From positions 1 through 64,000 of the forward strand of contig CAYZWI010000010.1 of assembly GCA_964482205.1 (NCBI GenBank): a stretch of DNA of 64,000 bases. Reading direction: 5' to 3'. Each line of letters opens with the position of its first letter. The stretch's first letter is position 1. The notes beneath the pieces were generated by a model. It ran no database searches. It was not told where the DNA came from and saw only the letters and a list, made by a program, of their open reading frames with translations. Of this stretch, positions 51,613-60,062 are shown piece by piece. Both the position numbers and the translations under genes were made by a program. This DNA comes from JAZDGX01 sp964482205. GTDB lineage: Bacteria; Eisenbacteria; RBG-16-71-46; CAIMUX01; WJJG01.

Positions 51613-53214
51613 TCACGGCCGCGTGTCTCCTCCCAAAAAGCGGACCAACTGGCGCTTCATGGGTATATTCGACCGGAGCAGGATCTCGCTCTCGTCGGAT
51701 CCGAAGACTCGCAGCAGCCTCAGGACCAAGAACTGCACGAGCGTCGATCCCGCGAAGGCCGCGATCACTTCCAGAGGCCGGTCGAACCGTTCGCGCCAGA
51801 GCCACAGGGGGAGAATCACGAGGGAGCCCACGAAAACCTTCGCGAGCAGAAACCACGGCACGCGAAGCCCCGGAACGATCCGGACGGTGTACGCATACTG
51901 CAGGATCGCGCTGACGAGCAGCGCGGTGCCGGATGCCGCCACGCCTCCCCACATGCCGTAGCGCGGAATGAGGAGAAGATCGAGCGCGACGTTCACGAGC
52001 GCGCCTGCTCCCGCCAGAAGCAAGTTCGCCCGATTGCGTTCGCGCACGAAGAGCCCCATGCGCAGCGGCGCGCCGAAGAATCCCAGCACCAGCACGAGGA
52101 ACAGCGCCTGGCAGACCGGGATGCCCGGATTCATCTGGGTCCCGTACATCACGCGATACAACTGTCCGCCGAAGATCGCGCCCGTGATCGCGACCGGTAG
52201 GACGAGGATGAAGATCAGGCGGAAGTAGAGCTGCAGGCCTCGCGCGAGATGCTCCTGCTTGCGGGCGTGCACTTCGGTGAGTCCGCCGAGAATCACCGGC
52301 CACATGGCCAGCGGGACGAACTCGAGCGCCATCTGCGCGAGATTGTAGGCCGCGTTGTAGAAGCCGACGACTTCGGGCGGATGGTAATGCCCGATGATCA
52401 GCGTCTCCGACGAGCGCCACACGATCTGGCTGATCAGCCCCGTCGCGGCGACGGGGATCGCGTACGCGAGCAACCGCCGGGTCGGCACCTGCCGGGAGAC
52501 GGGAGGCGCGGTCGCGTCGAAGGGATCCATTTGAGGCGCGTTCTTCCTGCCGGGAAGAATCCGCGCCATTCCGGGCAGCAGCAGCAGCAGCCCGAGCGCG
52601 AAGCTGGCCGCCACGACCCACAGCACGCCCGTCACTTCGAGGCGGCTTGCGCCCGCCGCGGGCGTCTCGCTTCGCATCAAGAGAAGCAGCAGGCCGATGA
52701 GCGTAAGTTTTTGGGCCACCGAGGCGACGGCCAGCCAGACCATGCGGCGCAGCGCGGTGTAGACATTGACCACCAGGCCCCAAACCGTTTCGCCGATCAA
52801 GAGGCCGACGCCGAGGGGAAGAATCGTATGCAGATCGGCGTGCTGCAGGTCTCCGATCGGCCCGCGCAGCAAGAGGGCGAGGCCGACGAGCACGATCCAG
52901 CTGACGAAGTGAAAGCCTGCCGCTCGCCAGATCAGCGAGCGCGAGCCGGGCGAATCCTGTTGCACGCGCAGCTCGGGCAGAAAACGTAGGATCGCCTGGG
53001 CCGTGCCGAGGCCGATCACCAGGGAGACGAAGTGCGCGATGTTCAGATAGATGCTGTAGACGCCGTAGAGGTCCTTGCCGAGGCCGCGCACGATCATGAT
53101 GTTCGAGCCGATCGCGAGAATCGTGACGAGCACGCGCGCGACGAGGCTCCACAGCATCGCGCCCGGCACCTCGCGGGCCGTGTCGACCGCGGCATGGTTC
53201 GGAGAAGCGCTCAT
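51613..53214 (-). CDS. Polysaccharide flippase (MOP superfamily, Wzx-like)
   Basis: The 533-residue protein has about fourteen membrane segments with the layout of MATE/oligosaccharide flippases. Characteristic phrases are LIWRAAGFHFVSWIVLVGLALLL, VPTRRLLAYAIPVAATGLISQIVWRSSETLIIGHY and VGFYNAAYNLAQM. It would move lipid-linked glycan across the inner membrane. The start ATG has only a CGGAG directly adjacent. It is followed by tyrS in convergent orientation (18 bp apart), and the glycosyltransferase upstream on the same strand suggests shared cell-surface glycan assembly. Confidence 0.88.
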   Translation of the reverse strand: MSASPNHAAVDTAREVPGAMLWSLVARVLVTILAIGSNIMIVRGLGKDLYGVYSIYLNIAHFVSLVIGLGTAQAILRFLPELRVQQDSPGSRSLIWRAAGFHFVSWIVLVGLALLLRGPIGDLQHADLHTILPLGVGLLIGETVWGLVVNVYTALRRMVWLAVASVAQKLTLIGLLLLLMRSETPAAGASRLEVTGVLWVVAASFALGLLLLLPGMARILPGRKNAPQMDPFDATAPPVSRQVPTRRLLAYAIPVAATGLISQIVWRSSETLIIGHYHPPEVVGFYNAAYNLAQMALEFVPLAMWPVILGGLTEVHARKQEHLARGLQLYFRLIFILVLPVAITGAIFGGQLYRVMYGTQMNPGIPVCQALFLVLVLGFFGAPLRMGLFVRERNRANLLLAGAGALVNVALDLLLIPRYGMWGGVAASGTALLVSAILQYAYTVRIVPGLRVPWFLLAKVFVGSLVILPLWLWRERFDRPLEVIAAFAGSTLVQFLVLRLLRVFGSDESEILLRSNIPMKRQLVRFLGGDTRP

Positions 53215-53325
53215 CTCCGGCTCCGTCGTCGGGTCATGTTCGCGTCCGTCCTCGCATCGTCTTGCGCTTCCTGGCCGCCACTCATCCGGTCCGCGCCGCG
53301 CGACGGCGGCCCCTGCGGTGCGCCG

Positions 53326-54582
53326 TCATTTCGCTCGCGCTCCCGGGTCGCGTTCCCGCAGGGCGCGTTGAAACGCCGCATCGAGATCCGCCGCGGTCTG
53401 GCGGACATCGCCATGCGCTTCCACGAAGGCGCGCGCCGCCCTTCCCAAGCGGTCCGCCTCTTCGCGATCGTCGCACAGTCGCAGCATCGCGTGCGCGAGC
53501 GCCTCCGCCGAACGCGGCGGGACGAGCAGGCCGGTTTCGCCGTCGCGCACGAATTCGGGCACTCCGTCCACATGGCAAGCCACGATCGGAAGCGAAGCGG
53601 CCATGGCCTCCAACAACACCAGGGGCAGCCCCTCGGTGAGCGAAGGCAGCGCGAAGAGGTCGCTCTCTCGCAAGAGCGCGGGCACATCCCCGCGGAAGCC
53701 GAGAAAGCTGACCGTGCCGGTCAAGTTCCGCTCAGCCGCTTGCCGTTCGAGATCCTCGCGCAAAGGGCCATCTCCCGCGATCCAGAGGAGCGCATCGGGA
53801 TGGCGAGCGACGAGGGCAGGCATCGCTTCCAGTAGGTGAGCGACGCCTTTGCGCTCGACCAGCCTGCCGGCGAAGGCGATCACCGGGCTCCGCCCTGCCG
53901 GAACATGGCCTTCCCGTTTCGCCGCCGCGGGGAGGTCGATGCCCTCATAGCAGACGTCGACCGGCCGCCGGATTCCTTGTCGATGCAGATCTTCCGCCAG
54001 CGAGCGGCTGACGGCGAAGATCCGCAGCGCGCGATTGCCCAGGCGCAGATCGCGCGCGGCCAGCGTGGCGCGCGTGCGCGCGTGCGCGATGACGGGCGTT
54101 TTCGTCCAGCGCGCCGCCCGAAAGGTGGCCGCTTGCACCACGAACGTGTTGTTGCAGTGCACGAGGGCATAGCGTCCGGCGGCGATGATGCGCGCGATGC
54201 GGACCGCCAGCGGGAGTTCGCGCCGCCATTCGCCCGCAGCCCAACGGGCCGCGCGGACCGCGGGCCGGGCGCCGGGCACGCGGCGCGCCGCGCGGCGCGG
54301 CCAGGAGGCGGAAGCGCGCGCGTGCTGCGCATCGGAAGAGGCGGCATCCCAATGCGCGGGTGCGGGGCAATCCAGGCAGAAGAACCGGCGGCTGTGCGCG
54401 CGCACGGCGTCGAGCCCGGGGACATCGCACAGGAAGAGCGTGTCGTGGACGAATCGGGAAGGGTCCGCGTGGACGAGATAGTTCTGCAAGGCGAGCGTCG
54501 AACCTCCGAATGTCGGTCCGGCTTCGACATGCAGGATCGCGGGGGGCGCCTCGGTTTCCGCCCGCTCGCGAGGTGGTTCCAT
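53326..54582 (-). CDS. Glycosyltransferase, GT4 (group 1) type
   Basis: The 418-residue protein has the GT-B fold. The N-terminus includes EAGPTFGGSTLALQNYLVHAD and the C-terminal domain has AFAGRLVERKGVAHLLEAM, LWIAGDGPLREDLE and SLTEGLPLVLLEAMAASLP, the EX7E donor-binding motif of GT4. ATG 54582 (MEPPRE) is preceded by a purine-rich GAGGGG about 11 nt upstream; a GTG two codons earlier and an ATG at 54606 are alternatives. The flippase follows 111 bp downstream. Donor and acceptor are unknown. Confidence 0.88.
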   Translation of the reverse strand: MEPPRERAETEAPPAILHVEAGPTFGGSTLALQNYLVHADPSRFVHDTLFLCDVPGLDAVRAHSRRFFCLDCPAPAHWDAASSDAQHARASASWPRRAARRVPGARPAVRAARWAAGEWRRELPLAVRIARIIAAGRYALVHCNNTFVVQAATFRAARWTKTPVIAHARTRATLAARDLRLGNRALRIFAVSRSLAEDLHRQGIRRPVDVCYEGIDLPAAAKREGHVPAGRSPVIAFAGRLVERKGVAHLLEAMPALVARHPDALLWIAGDGPLREDLERQAAERNLTGTVSFLGFRGDVPALLRESDLFALPSLTEGLPLVLLEAMAASLPIVACHVDGVPEFVRDGETGLLVPPRSAEALAHAMLRLCDDREEADRLGRAARAFVEAHGDVRQTAADLDAAFQRALRERDPGARAK

Positions 54583-54805
54583 TCGCACCCGCCGCCCCTC
54601 TGCCATACGCGGCCATGAACGCGCCGCGGACCGCTTCGAGCCTCTCGCCGCTTCATGAAACGGTCGATTCTTGCCCGCGGAATCGCGCGCAGGCAATCGG
54701 AATCGTCGCACGGCCGCGCGCGGCCGCCGGCTCTTCTCGACGACCCTGCTGTGCACCGCAGGAAGGAAGAAGATACAAACCCCTCTGCCTTGCACGGTTC
54801 GATAG

Positions 54806-54814
54806 TGCTATCCT
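54806..54814 (+). promoter_or_regulatory. Extended -10 promoter candidate for gatE
   Basis: TGCTATCCT (plus strand) fits an extended -10. It overlaps the inverted repeat GATAGTGCTATC (54801-54812). TTGCAC lies only 13 bases upstream, too close for a standard -35. A transcript from here would have a leader of about 280 nt. Confidence 0.35.
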
Positions 54815-54942
54815 GTTCTGCTCCGTGAATCGAAAGCAGGGCGCGGGTTGGACGGCCTCGGCGGGGCTCGGCCCGGCTCGGCCCGGAACGGATCACGAAC
54901 CGGTGCCGGCTTCGGCCCGCTTTCTGTGCGGAGCGCGGCGAT

Positions 54943-54969
54943 CGCAGCCAGGCAAGAGACCTGGCTGCG
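54943..54969 (+). promoter_or_regulatory. Leader hairpin upstream of gatE
   Basis: CGCAGCCAGG and CCTGGCTGCG form a perfect 10-bp stem with a CAAGAGA loop, 132 nt before the gatE start. There is no U-tail, so it is a structural leader element rather than a typical terminator. No T-box consensus is visible. Confidence 0.45.
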
Positions 54970-55101
54970 TTCCGATGAGGCATTGGGCTGGCTGCCGGAA
55001 GCCGTCAGGCTTTCCGGGCGGCCATGAGCGGAGACCTCAGGCAGACGGAATTTCGGGCACCGCCCGATCACCGGCTCCTCCCGGAGAGGGAATCGTTATC
55101 C

Positions 55102-57081
55102 ATGGATTATCGTGCGGTCGGCTTCATGTGCGGGCTCGAGGTGCACCAGCAACTGCTCACCGAGCGCAAGATGTTCTGCCGCTGCCCGGCCGGCAGGTAC
55201 ACCGAGACGCATGACGGCACGGTTTTGCGTCACATGCGGCCCACGCTCTCCGAGCTCGGCGAATACGACGGCACCGCGCTCATGGAGTTCAAGACCAGGA
55301 AGAACATCATCTACCTGCTGAACAAAGAGAATGTCTGCACCTACGAGATGGACGACACGCCGCCCTTTCTCGTGAACCAGCAAGCCATCGACATCGCGAT
55401 CGAGCAGTGCCTGATGCTCGGCTGCGACATCGTCGACGAGGTGCACATCGCCAGGAAGCAATACCTCGACGGGTCCATTCCCACCGGCTTCCAGCGCACT
55501 GCGATCGTGGGCGTCAATGGACGGCTGCCGTTTCGCGGACGCCAGATCAGCATCACCCAGGTCAGCGTCGAGGAGGACTCCTGCCGCGAGGTGTCGGACA
55601 AAGGCCACTTGATCGTCTGGCGCGCCGACCGGCTCGGCATGCCGCTGATCGAGACCGTCACGGGGCCCGACCTGCAGACACCGGAGGAAGTGGAGGCAGC
55701 GATCCTGCTCGTGGGCCGGGTTTGCCGCAGCACCGGTCATGTGCGGGTGGGAATGGGCGCGAGCCGCCAGGACATCAATGTGTCCGTCCGCGGCGGGCGC
55801 AGAGTGGAGATCAAGGGCGTGCCGCAAGCCGGCTGGGCGCCGCGCCTCGTTCACGGCGAGGCGGTCCGCCAGGTGAACTTGCTGAAGCTCCGTGACGAGC
55901 TCCATCGCCGGGGCTTCACCTCGCCGGAGGCCCTGGCCATCGATCATCAGGATGTCACCGACTTGTTCTCGGCCTCGCAGCTCGCCACCCTCCGCCGCGA
56001 CAACTGGGAACGCTGGATGGCGGAGGAGGCTCGCCGGCCGGGGTTCGAGCTCGGCGCAGGCCCCTTCACCGTGCGGGCCGTGCTGCTGAAGAACCTGCTG
56101 GGCACGCTGCAATGGCCCACGCAGCCCGACCTCACCTTCGCGCATGAGCTCGCCGGCCGCGTGAGAGTCATCGCCGGCCTCGACCAGCTGCCGATCGTCT
56201 ACCACAGCGAGAAGTGGCCGGATTACCAGGGCTCGCTCCAGGAAGTGCGACGCCTGCGAGGGCGTCTCTCGTGCGGGCCCGATGACGGCATCGTCGTGGT
56301 CTGGGGCCCCGAAGAAGACACGGTGACGGCGGCCAACGAGGTGCGCCTGCGTTACGCGGACGCGATCCTCGGCGTGCCGAACGAAACCAGGCAACCGTTC
56401 GTGGACGGCAGCACCGATTTCGAGCGGATTTTGCCCGGGCCTGACCGGATGTATCCCGACACGGACAGCCCGCCGACGCCGGTCACGCGCGAGCGGGTCG
56501 AGAAGCTGCGCGCGCCGCTTCCCCCGCGCCCATGGGACCGTGAAGCGCGGTACTCGGCCGCCGGCGTGCCGACCACCACGATCCACTATCTAATTCGCCG
56601 CGGAGGAGCGCGTCTCGTCGACGATGTCGTCGCGAAGGCCGGCGCCGACTTGCGCACGGCCTGTTTCTTCTTTGGGGAGCGCTTGAAGGGATTGCGTCGC
56701 AGGGGCGTTCCGGTGGACGGAATCGGCGTGGAGCGATGGCGCGAGATGTTTGCCGCCGCTTGTGAGCGACCGGTCCTGTGGGAAGCGTGGATTCGCCTGG
56801 TTCGCGCGATGGCCTCCGACTCCACGATGACGGTCGAGGAAATCGTTCGAAAGGACGGGCTGGGCGAGGAACCGCCCGACTGGAAGGCGTCCGTCGCACC
56901 GGCCGCGGCCTGCGCGCTGCGCGATGCCTGCGGCGACGGCGATCGCGCCGGGCGGCTCCTCATGTGCAGGTTGATGGAACAGCTTCGGGGCAAGGTGCCG
57001 GCTCGGATCGCAAGTGCGGCAATGGCGGCGGAAATCGGCCGGCACGCCGGTCATCAAAGCGGGGTGGCTCGTGAGCAGTGA
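55102..57081 (+). CDS. gatE: Archaeal-type glutamyl-tRNA(Gln) amidotransferase subunit E
   Basis: The 659-residue protein is the kinase/tRNA-binding subunit that activates mischarged Glu-tRNA(Gln). The GatB/E cradle is visible: GLEVHQQLLTERKMFCRCPAG with zinc-type Cys, then VEEDSCREVS, LIETVTGPDLQTPEEVEAAIL and GASRQDINVSVRGGRRVEIKGVPQ. An inserted GAD domain, specific to GatE and bacterial AspRS, occupies about residues 280-400. The tail and YqeY-like helical regions follow. Length fits archaeal GatE and is well over bacterial GatB. gatD follows with an 11-bp overlap. ATG 55102 has GGAGAGGG about 11 nt upstream. GatDE is considered an archaeal hallmark, so its presence among these bacterial genes is unexpected. 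Confidence 0.93.
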   Translation: MDYRAVGFMCGLEVHQQLLTERKMFCRCPAGRYTETHDGTVLRHMRPTLSELGEYDGTALMEFKTRKNIIYLLNKENVCTYEMDDTPPFLVNQQAIDIAIEQCLMLGCDIVDEVHIARKQYLDGSIPTGFQRTAIVGVNGRLPFRGRQISITQVSVEEDSCREVSDKGHLIVWRADRLGMPLIETVTGPDLQTPEEVEAAILLVGRVCRSTGHVRVGMGASRQDINVSVRGGRRVEIKGVPQAGWAPRLVHGEAVRQVNLLKLRDELHRRGFTSPEALAIDHQDVTDLFSASQLATLRRDNWERWMAEEARRPGFELGAGPFTVRAVLLKNLLGTLQWPTQPDLTFAHELAGRVRVIAGLDQLPIVYHSEKWPDYQGSLQEVRRLRGRLSCGPDDGIVVVWGPEEDTVTAANEVRLRYADAILGVPNETRQPFVDGSTDFERILPGPDRMYPDTDSPPTPVTRERVEKLRAPLPPRPWDREARYSAAGVPTTTIHYLIRRGGARLVDDVVAKAGADLRTACFFFGERLKGLRRRGVPVDGIGVERWREMFAAACERPVLWEAWIRLVRAMASDSTMTVEEIVRKDGLGEEPPDWKASVAPAAACALRDACGDGDRAGRLLMCRLMEQLRGKVPARIASAAMAAEIGRHAGHQSGVAREQ

Positions 57082-58465
57082 ACGCGACGAACTCAAAGGC
57101 TACAAGGGGCTCGCGCGGCAGCGCCTGTCGGAGTGGGGAGTGCGCGTCTGGAGCGACGTGCAGGTGACGAACGACGCGGGGAGCTTCTTCGAAGGCGTCA
57201 TCCTCCCGCGAAGCGAAACGCTCGACGATCAGCATCTCGTGCTGAAGCAGAAGACGGGATACAACGTCGGGCTTCATGTGAACCGGATCACGAGCATCAA
57301 GGAGGTGGGCTACAAGGAGGCCGTCTACAAGATCCCCGAGAAGGAATTCCCGGTCCGGCCGAACCTGCCCAAGGTGACCCTGCTCGGAACCGGCGGCACG
57401 ATCGCCTCGCGCCTCGACTACCGGACCGGCGCGGTGATCCCGGCCTTTACGCCCGGCGAGCTCTACGGCGCGGTGCCCGAGCTGGCCGATATCTGCAACC
57501 TCACCACGCGAAAACTCTTCGGCGTGTTCTCGGAGAACATGGCGAAGGAACAATACATCGCGCTCGCCAAAGCGATCGGCAAGGAGATCGAAGAGGGCGC
57601 CGAGGGGATCGTGATCGGCCACGGCACGGACACGATGGGACACACGGCCGCGGTCCTCTCCTTCATGGTGCAGGACTCGCCGGTGCCGATCGTGATCGTC
57701 GGAAGCCAGAGGTCGAGCGACCGGCCGTCGAGCGACGCGGCCCTCAACTTGATTCACTCCGTGCGCGCGGCCGCCTATGGCGACATCGCCGAAGTGCAAA
57801 TCTGCATGTTCGGCCCGACCTCGGATCGCCACGGCCTGCTGCACCGGGGCACGCGCTGCCGCAAGATGCACAGTTCCTACCGAAGCACCTTCAGAACCGT
57901 CGGCGACATCCCGCTGGCGGTCGTCTCGCGCGACAGCTTCACCTACGCCACGAGCGACTACCGGCGCCGCGACCCCAGCCGGAAGGTGAAAGTGGACGCC
58001 GTCTATGACGACCGGACGACGATTCTCTACTACTACCCGGGCATGCACGCCGACCTCGTCGACGCGCTCGTGGAGAAGGGCTATCGCGGGATCGTCATCG
58101 CGGGTACCGGCCTCGGCCATGTGAACAAGCCGCTCTATCCCGCCCTGAAGCGCGCGATCGAATCGGGCGTCCACGTGGTAATGACGGTCCAGACGCTCTG
58201 GGGCTTCGTCCAGATGTACGTCTACGACACTGGGCGCGACCTTCTGGACATCGGCATCGTTCCGCTCGAGAACATGCTCCCGGAGACGGCGCTCATGAAG
58301 CTCTCCTGGGTGCTCGGCCATACCCACGAACACGACGAGGTCATGCGCCTCATGCGTCACCCCTACTCGCACGAGATCACGGAGCGCGAACCTCATAACG
58401 GCTACCTGATCATGCAGGGAGGCCTGGCCGAGACCGACGAGTTCGTGGCGAAACACTGGAAATAG
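57071..58465 (+). CDS. gatD: Archaeal-type glutamyl-tRNA(Gln) amidotransferase subunit D
   Basis: The 464-residue protein is the asparaginase-like glutaminase subunit that supplies ammonia to GatE. The N-terminal domain contains SDVQVTNDAGSFFEGVILPR and GYNVGLHVNRI, the archaeal GatD AnPRT-like linker region. The L-asparaginase I catalytic core follows. The first catalytic Thr is in GTGGTIASRLDY, and the HGTDTM triad carries the second Thr, Asp and later Lys (GSQRSSDRPSSDA). GTG 57071 overlaps the gatE stop by 11 bp and has GGGGTGG upstream. Free asparaginase is unlikely because of the N-terminal domain and the gatE coupling. Confidence 0.94.
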   Translation: MSSERDELKGYKGLARQRLSEWGVRVWSDVQVTNDAGSFFEGVILPRSETLDDQHLVLKQKTGYNVGLHVNRITSIKEVGYKEAVYKIPEKEFPVRPNLPKVTLLGTGGTIASRLDYRTGAVIPAFTPGELYGAVPELADICNLTTRKLFGVFSENMAKEQYIALAKAIGKEIEEGAEGIVIGHGTDTMGHTAAVLSFMVQDSPVPIVIVGSQRSSDRPSSDAALNLIHSVRAAAYGDIAEVQICMFGPTSDRHGLLHRGTRCRKMHSSYRSTFRTVGDIPLAVVSRDSFTYATSDYRRRDPSRKVKVDAVYDDRTTILYYYPGMHADLVDALVEKGYRGIVIAGTGLGHVNKPLYPALKRAIESGVHVVMTVQTLWGFVQMYVYDTGRDLLDIGIVPLENMLPETALMKLSWVLGHTHEHDEVMRLMRHPYSHEITEREPHNGYLIMQGGLAETDEFVAKHWK

Positions 58466-58527
58466 CGCGAACGGCAACGCGGTCCGCGCCGGGACGCGCG
58501 CAGGCCTGCCGGGCGCCCAATCGCCTG

Positions 58528-59028
58528 CTAGAGTTCCTTGAGGATGCGAATGACTTCGCCTTCGGTCGTCGCTTCCATGAGGGCGCGACTGGGATCGCGG
58601 AAGGAAAAGGCTTCGGCGATCTGCTTGTAGATGCGCAGATACTGCACATCGTCGTACGGCGGGGCGACGAGCACGAAGAAGATGTGCGCCGGCTCGCCGT
58701 CGAGCGCGTCGAAAGGCAGGCCCGAGGTCGAGCGCGCGAAGCCGATGATGAACTCGCGCGCCTCGCGGGTGCGCACATGCGGGATCGCGACTCCCTGGCC
58801 CAGTCCGGTGGTCGCCTTCTTCTCGCGATTGATGAGATCGGCGCGCAGCCGCTTCTCGCTGCCGATGCGGCCAGACATCGCCATCAGTTCGGCAAGCTCC
58901 CCGATGACCGCTTCCTTCACCTGCCAGACGAGGCGCGGCCGGTCGGCCTCCTCTTCCGGTTCGGGAAAAGGAGTCGTGCGGAGCTCCAGACGAATGCACT
59001 CCGGTCGTATCAAGCGGGCCAGATTCAT
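58528..59028 (-). CDS. PTS EIIA-like (PtsN-type) protein
   Basis: The 166-residue protein has the EIIA-fructose/Ntr fold. The phospho-acceptor His is in GVAIPHVRT, and the conserved GEPAHIFFVLVAPP strand and FSFRDPSRALMEATTEGE helix follow. No other PTS domain is fused to it, so it is probably regulatory, like PtsN. The start at ATG 59028 has a weak AGG upstream; a longer form to 59091 is possible. It lies 117 bp downstream of the oxidoreductase beta gene on the same strand and may sense phospho-signals linked to it. Confidence 0.85.
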   Translation of the reverse strand: MNLARLIRPECIRLELRTTPFPEPEEEADRPRLVWQVKEAVIGELAELMAMSGRIGSEKRLRADLINREKKATTGLGQGVAIPHVRTREAREFIIGFARSTSGLPFDALDGEPAHIFFVLVAPPYDDVQYLRIYKQIAEAFSFRDPSRALMEATTEGEVIRILKEL

Positions 59029-59116
59029 GCGCGCCTGCCGGCCGCCGATTTCGACGACGGCCCCTTGCGTTGCGGAACGAGTCGCGAACACGAGTTCGCG
59101 CGCCTTGCGTCAGCCC

Positions 59117-59139
59117 GGCGCCCTTTCGAGAAAGGCGCC
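59117..59139 (-). terminator. Hairpin after the oxidoreductase operon
   Basis: GGCGCC and GGCGCC flank ctttcgagaaa, giving a stem extendable to ten pairs with one bulge, 6 nt beyond the stop at 59145. There is no strong U-run, so it may end the operon or only protect the mRNA. Confidence 0.45.
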
Positions 59140-59144
59140 CTGGG

Positions 59145-60062
59145 TTAGCTGAAGCGTCCGAGCAAGCGGGGGATATCGATTTTCGGACCCGAATCGTCCA
59201 GCTCGCGCCCGCGCGTTCCGCCCTGCCTCTGCAACATTTCGACGAATTCGGGACGCTCCTCCTGATAGAGGAGCCCCGTGTACATTTGCTCGGGATCGGT
59301 GGCCATGAGATAGGCCTGCCGCGGATCGGAGTGATCGTAATCCGGCGGCAGCTCCTTGATGCTCTCGGCGATCGCGTCGAAGCCGCAGTTCTTGCCGAAG
59401 GTCACGCAAGGAGTGAGGGCCTGCACGAGGGAGAAGCCCTTGTGCCGCACCGCGCCGACGATGAGCGCCTGCATTTCCTTCATGCGCGTGCTGTATCCGC
59501 GGGCGACATAGGTTGCGCCGTAGGAAATCGCCAGCCCGGCCGGATTCATCGGGTACTCGATCACTCCGTGTGGAGAAGTCTTCGTCCAGATGCCGCGCGG
59601 AGTAGTGGGAGAGGTCTGGCCCTTGGTGAGTCCGTAGATGCGGTTGTCGAACAGCACGTAGGTGACGTCGATGTTGCGCCGCACCGCGTGCGGAAAATGC
59701 CCCGCGCCGATCGAGAGCCCATCGCCGTCGCCACCGGCGACGATCACCGTCAGGCGCGGGTTGCCCATCTTCACGCCCAAGGCGACCGGTAGCGCGCGGC
59801 CGTGCACGCCATGGAATCCGTAGGAGCGCACGAAACCGGGCAGGCGGCTCGAGCAACCGATGCCGGAAACGACCGCCAGATTGTCGGGATCGATCGCCAA
59901 TTCCGCGAGCGCGTTCATGAGCGCGTTCAGCACGCCGTAGTTGCCGCACCCCGGGCACCAGATCGGCTTGATGCGGCCCTTGTAATCCTTGGCGGACAGC
60001 GGCGCGCCGTTGGGCTCGACGGTGGCGGTTCCGGGAACCTGGTTGGCCGGGGCATCAGACAT
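59145..60062 (-). CDS. 2-oxoacid:ferredoxin oxidoreductase subunit beta
   Basis: The 305-residue subunit binds thiamine diphosphate. CPGCGNYGVLNALMNAL carries the first iron-sulfur/TPP Cys pair. GDGDGLSIGAGHF is the TPP-Mg motif, and IYGLTKGQTSPTTP with VTFGKNCGFD is typical of KorB/PorB. With the alpha subunit it oxidatively decarboxylates a 2-oxoacid to acyl-CoA and reduces ferredoxin. It starts inside the alpha gene's end (8-bp overlap, ATGTCTGA), so the two are coupled. The acyl-CoA products would suit the ADP-forming synthetase at 16412. Confidence 0.95.
   Translation of the reverse strand: MSDAPANQVPGTATVEPNGAPLSAKDYKGRIKPIWCPGCGNYGVLNALMNALAELAIDPDNLAVVSGIGCSSRLPGFVRSYGFHGVHGRALPVALGVKMGNPRLTVIVAGGDGDGLSIGAGHFPHAVRRNIDVTYVLFDNRIYGLTKGQTSPTTPRGIWTKTSPHGVIEYPMNPAGLAISYGATYVARGYSTRMKEMQALIVGAVRHKGFSLVQALTPCVTFGKNCGFDAIAESIKELPPDYDHSDPRQAYLMATDPEQMYTGLLYQEERPEFVEMLQRQGGTRGRELDDSGPKIDIPRLLGRFS

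Larger units (their letters stand above)
54583..55101. other. Divergent intergenic region before gatE
   Basis: No gene is supported in these 519 bp. They hold a promoter candidate at 54806-54814 and a strong hairpin at 54943-54969. A tandem ggctcggcccggctcggcccgg lies near 54870. Confidence 0.5.

Noticed and set aside
54821..55101. T-box leader before gatE
   Set aside because: There is a strong hairpin but no T-box sequence or antiterminator consensus.
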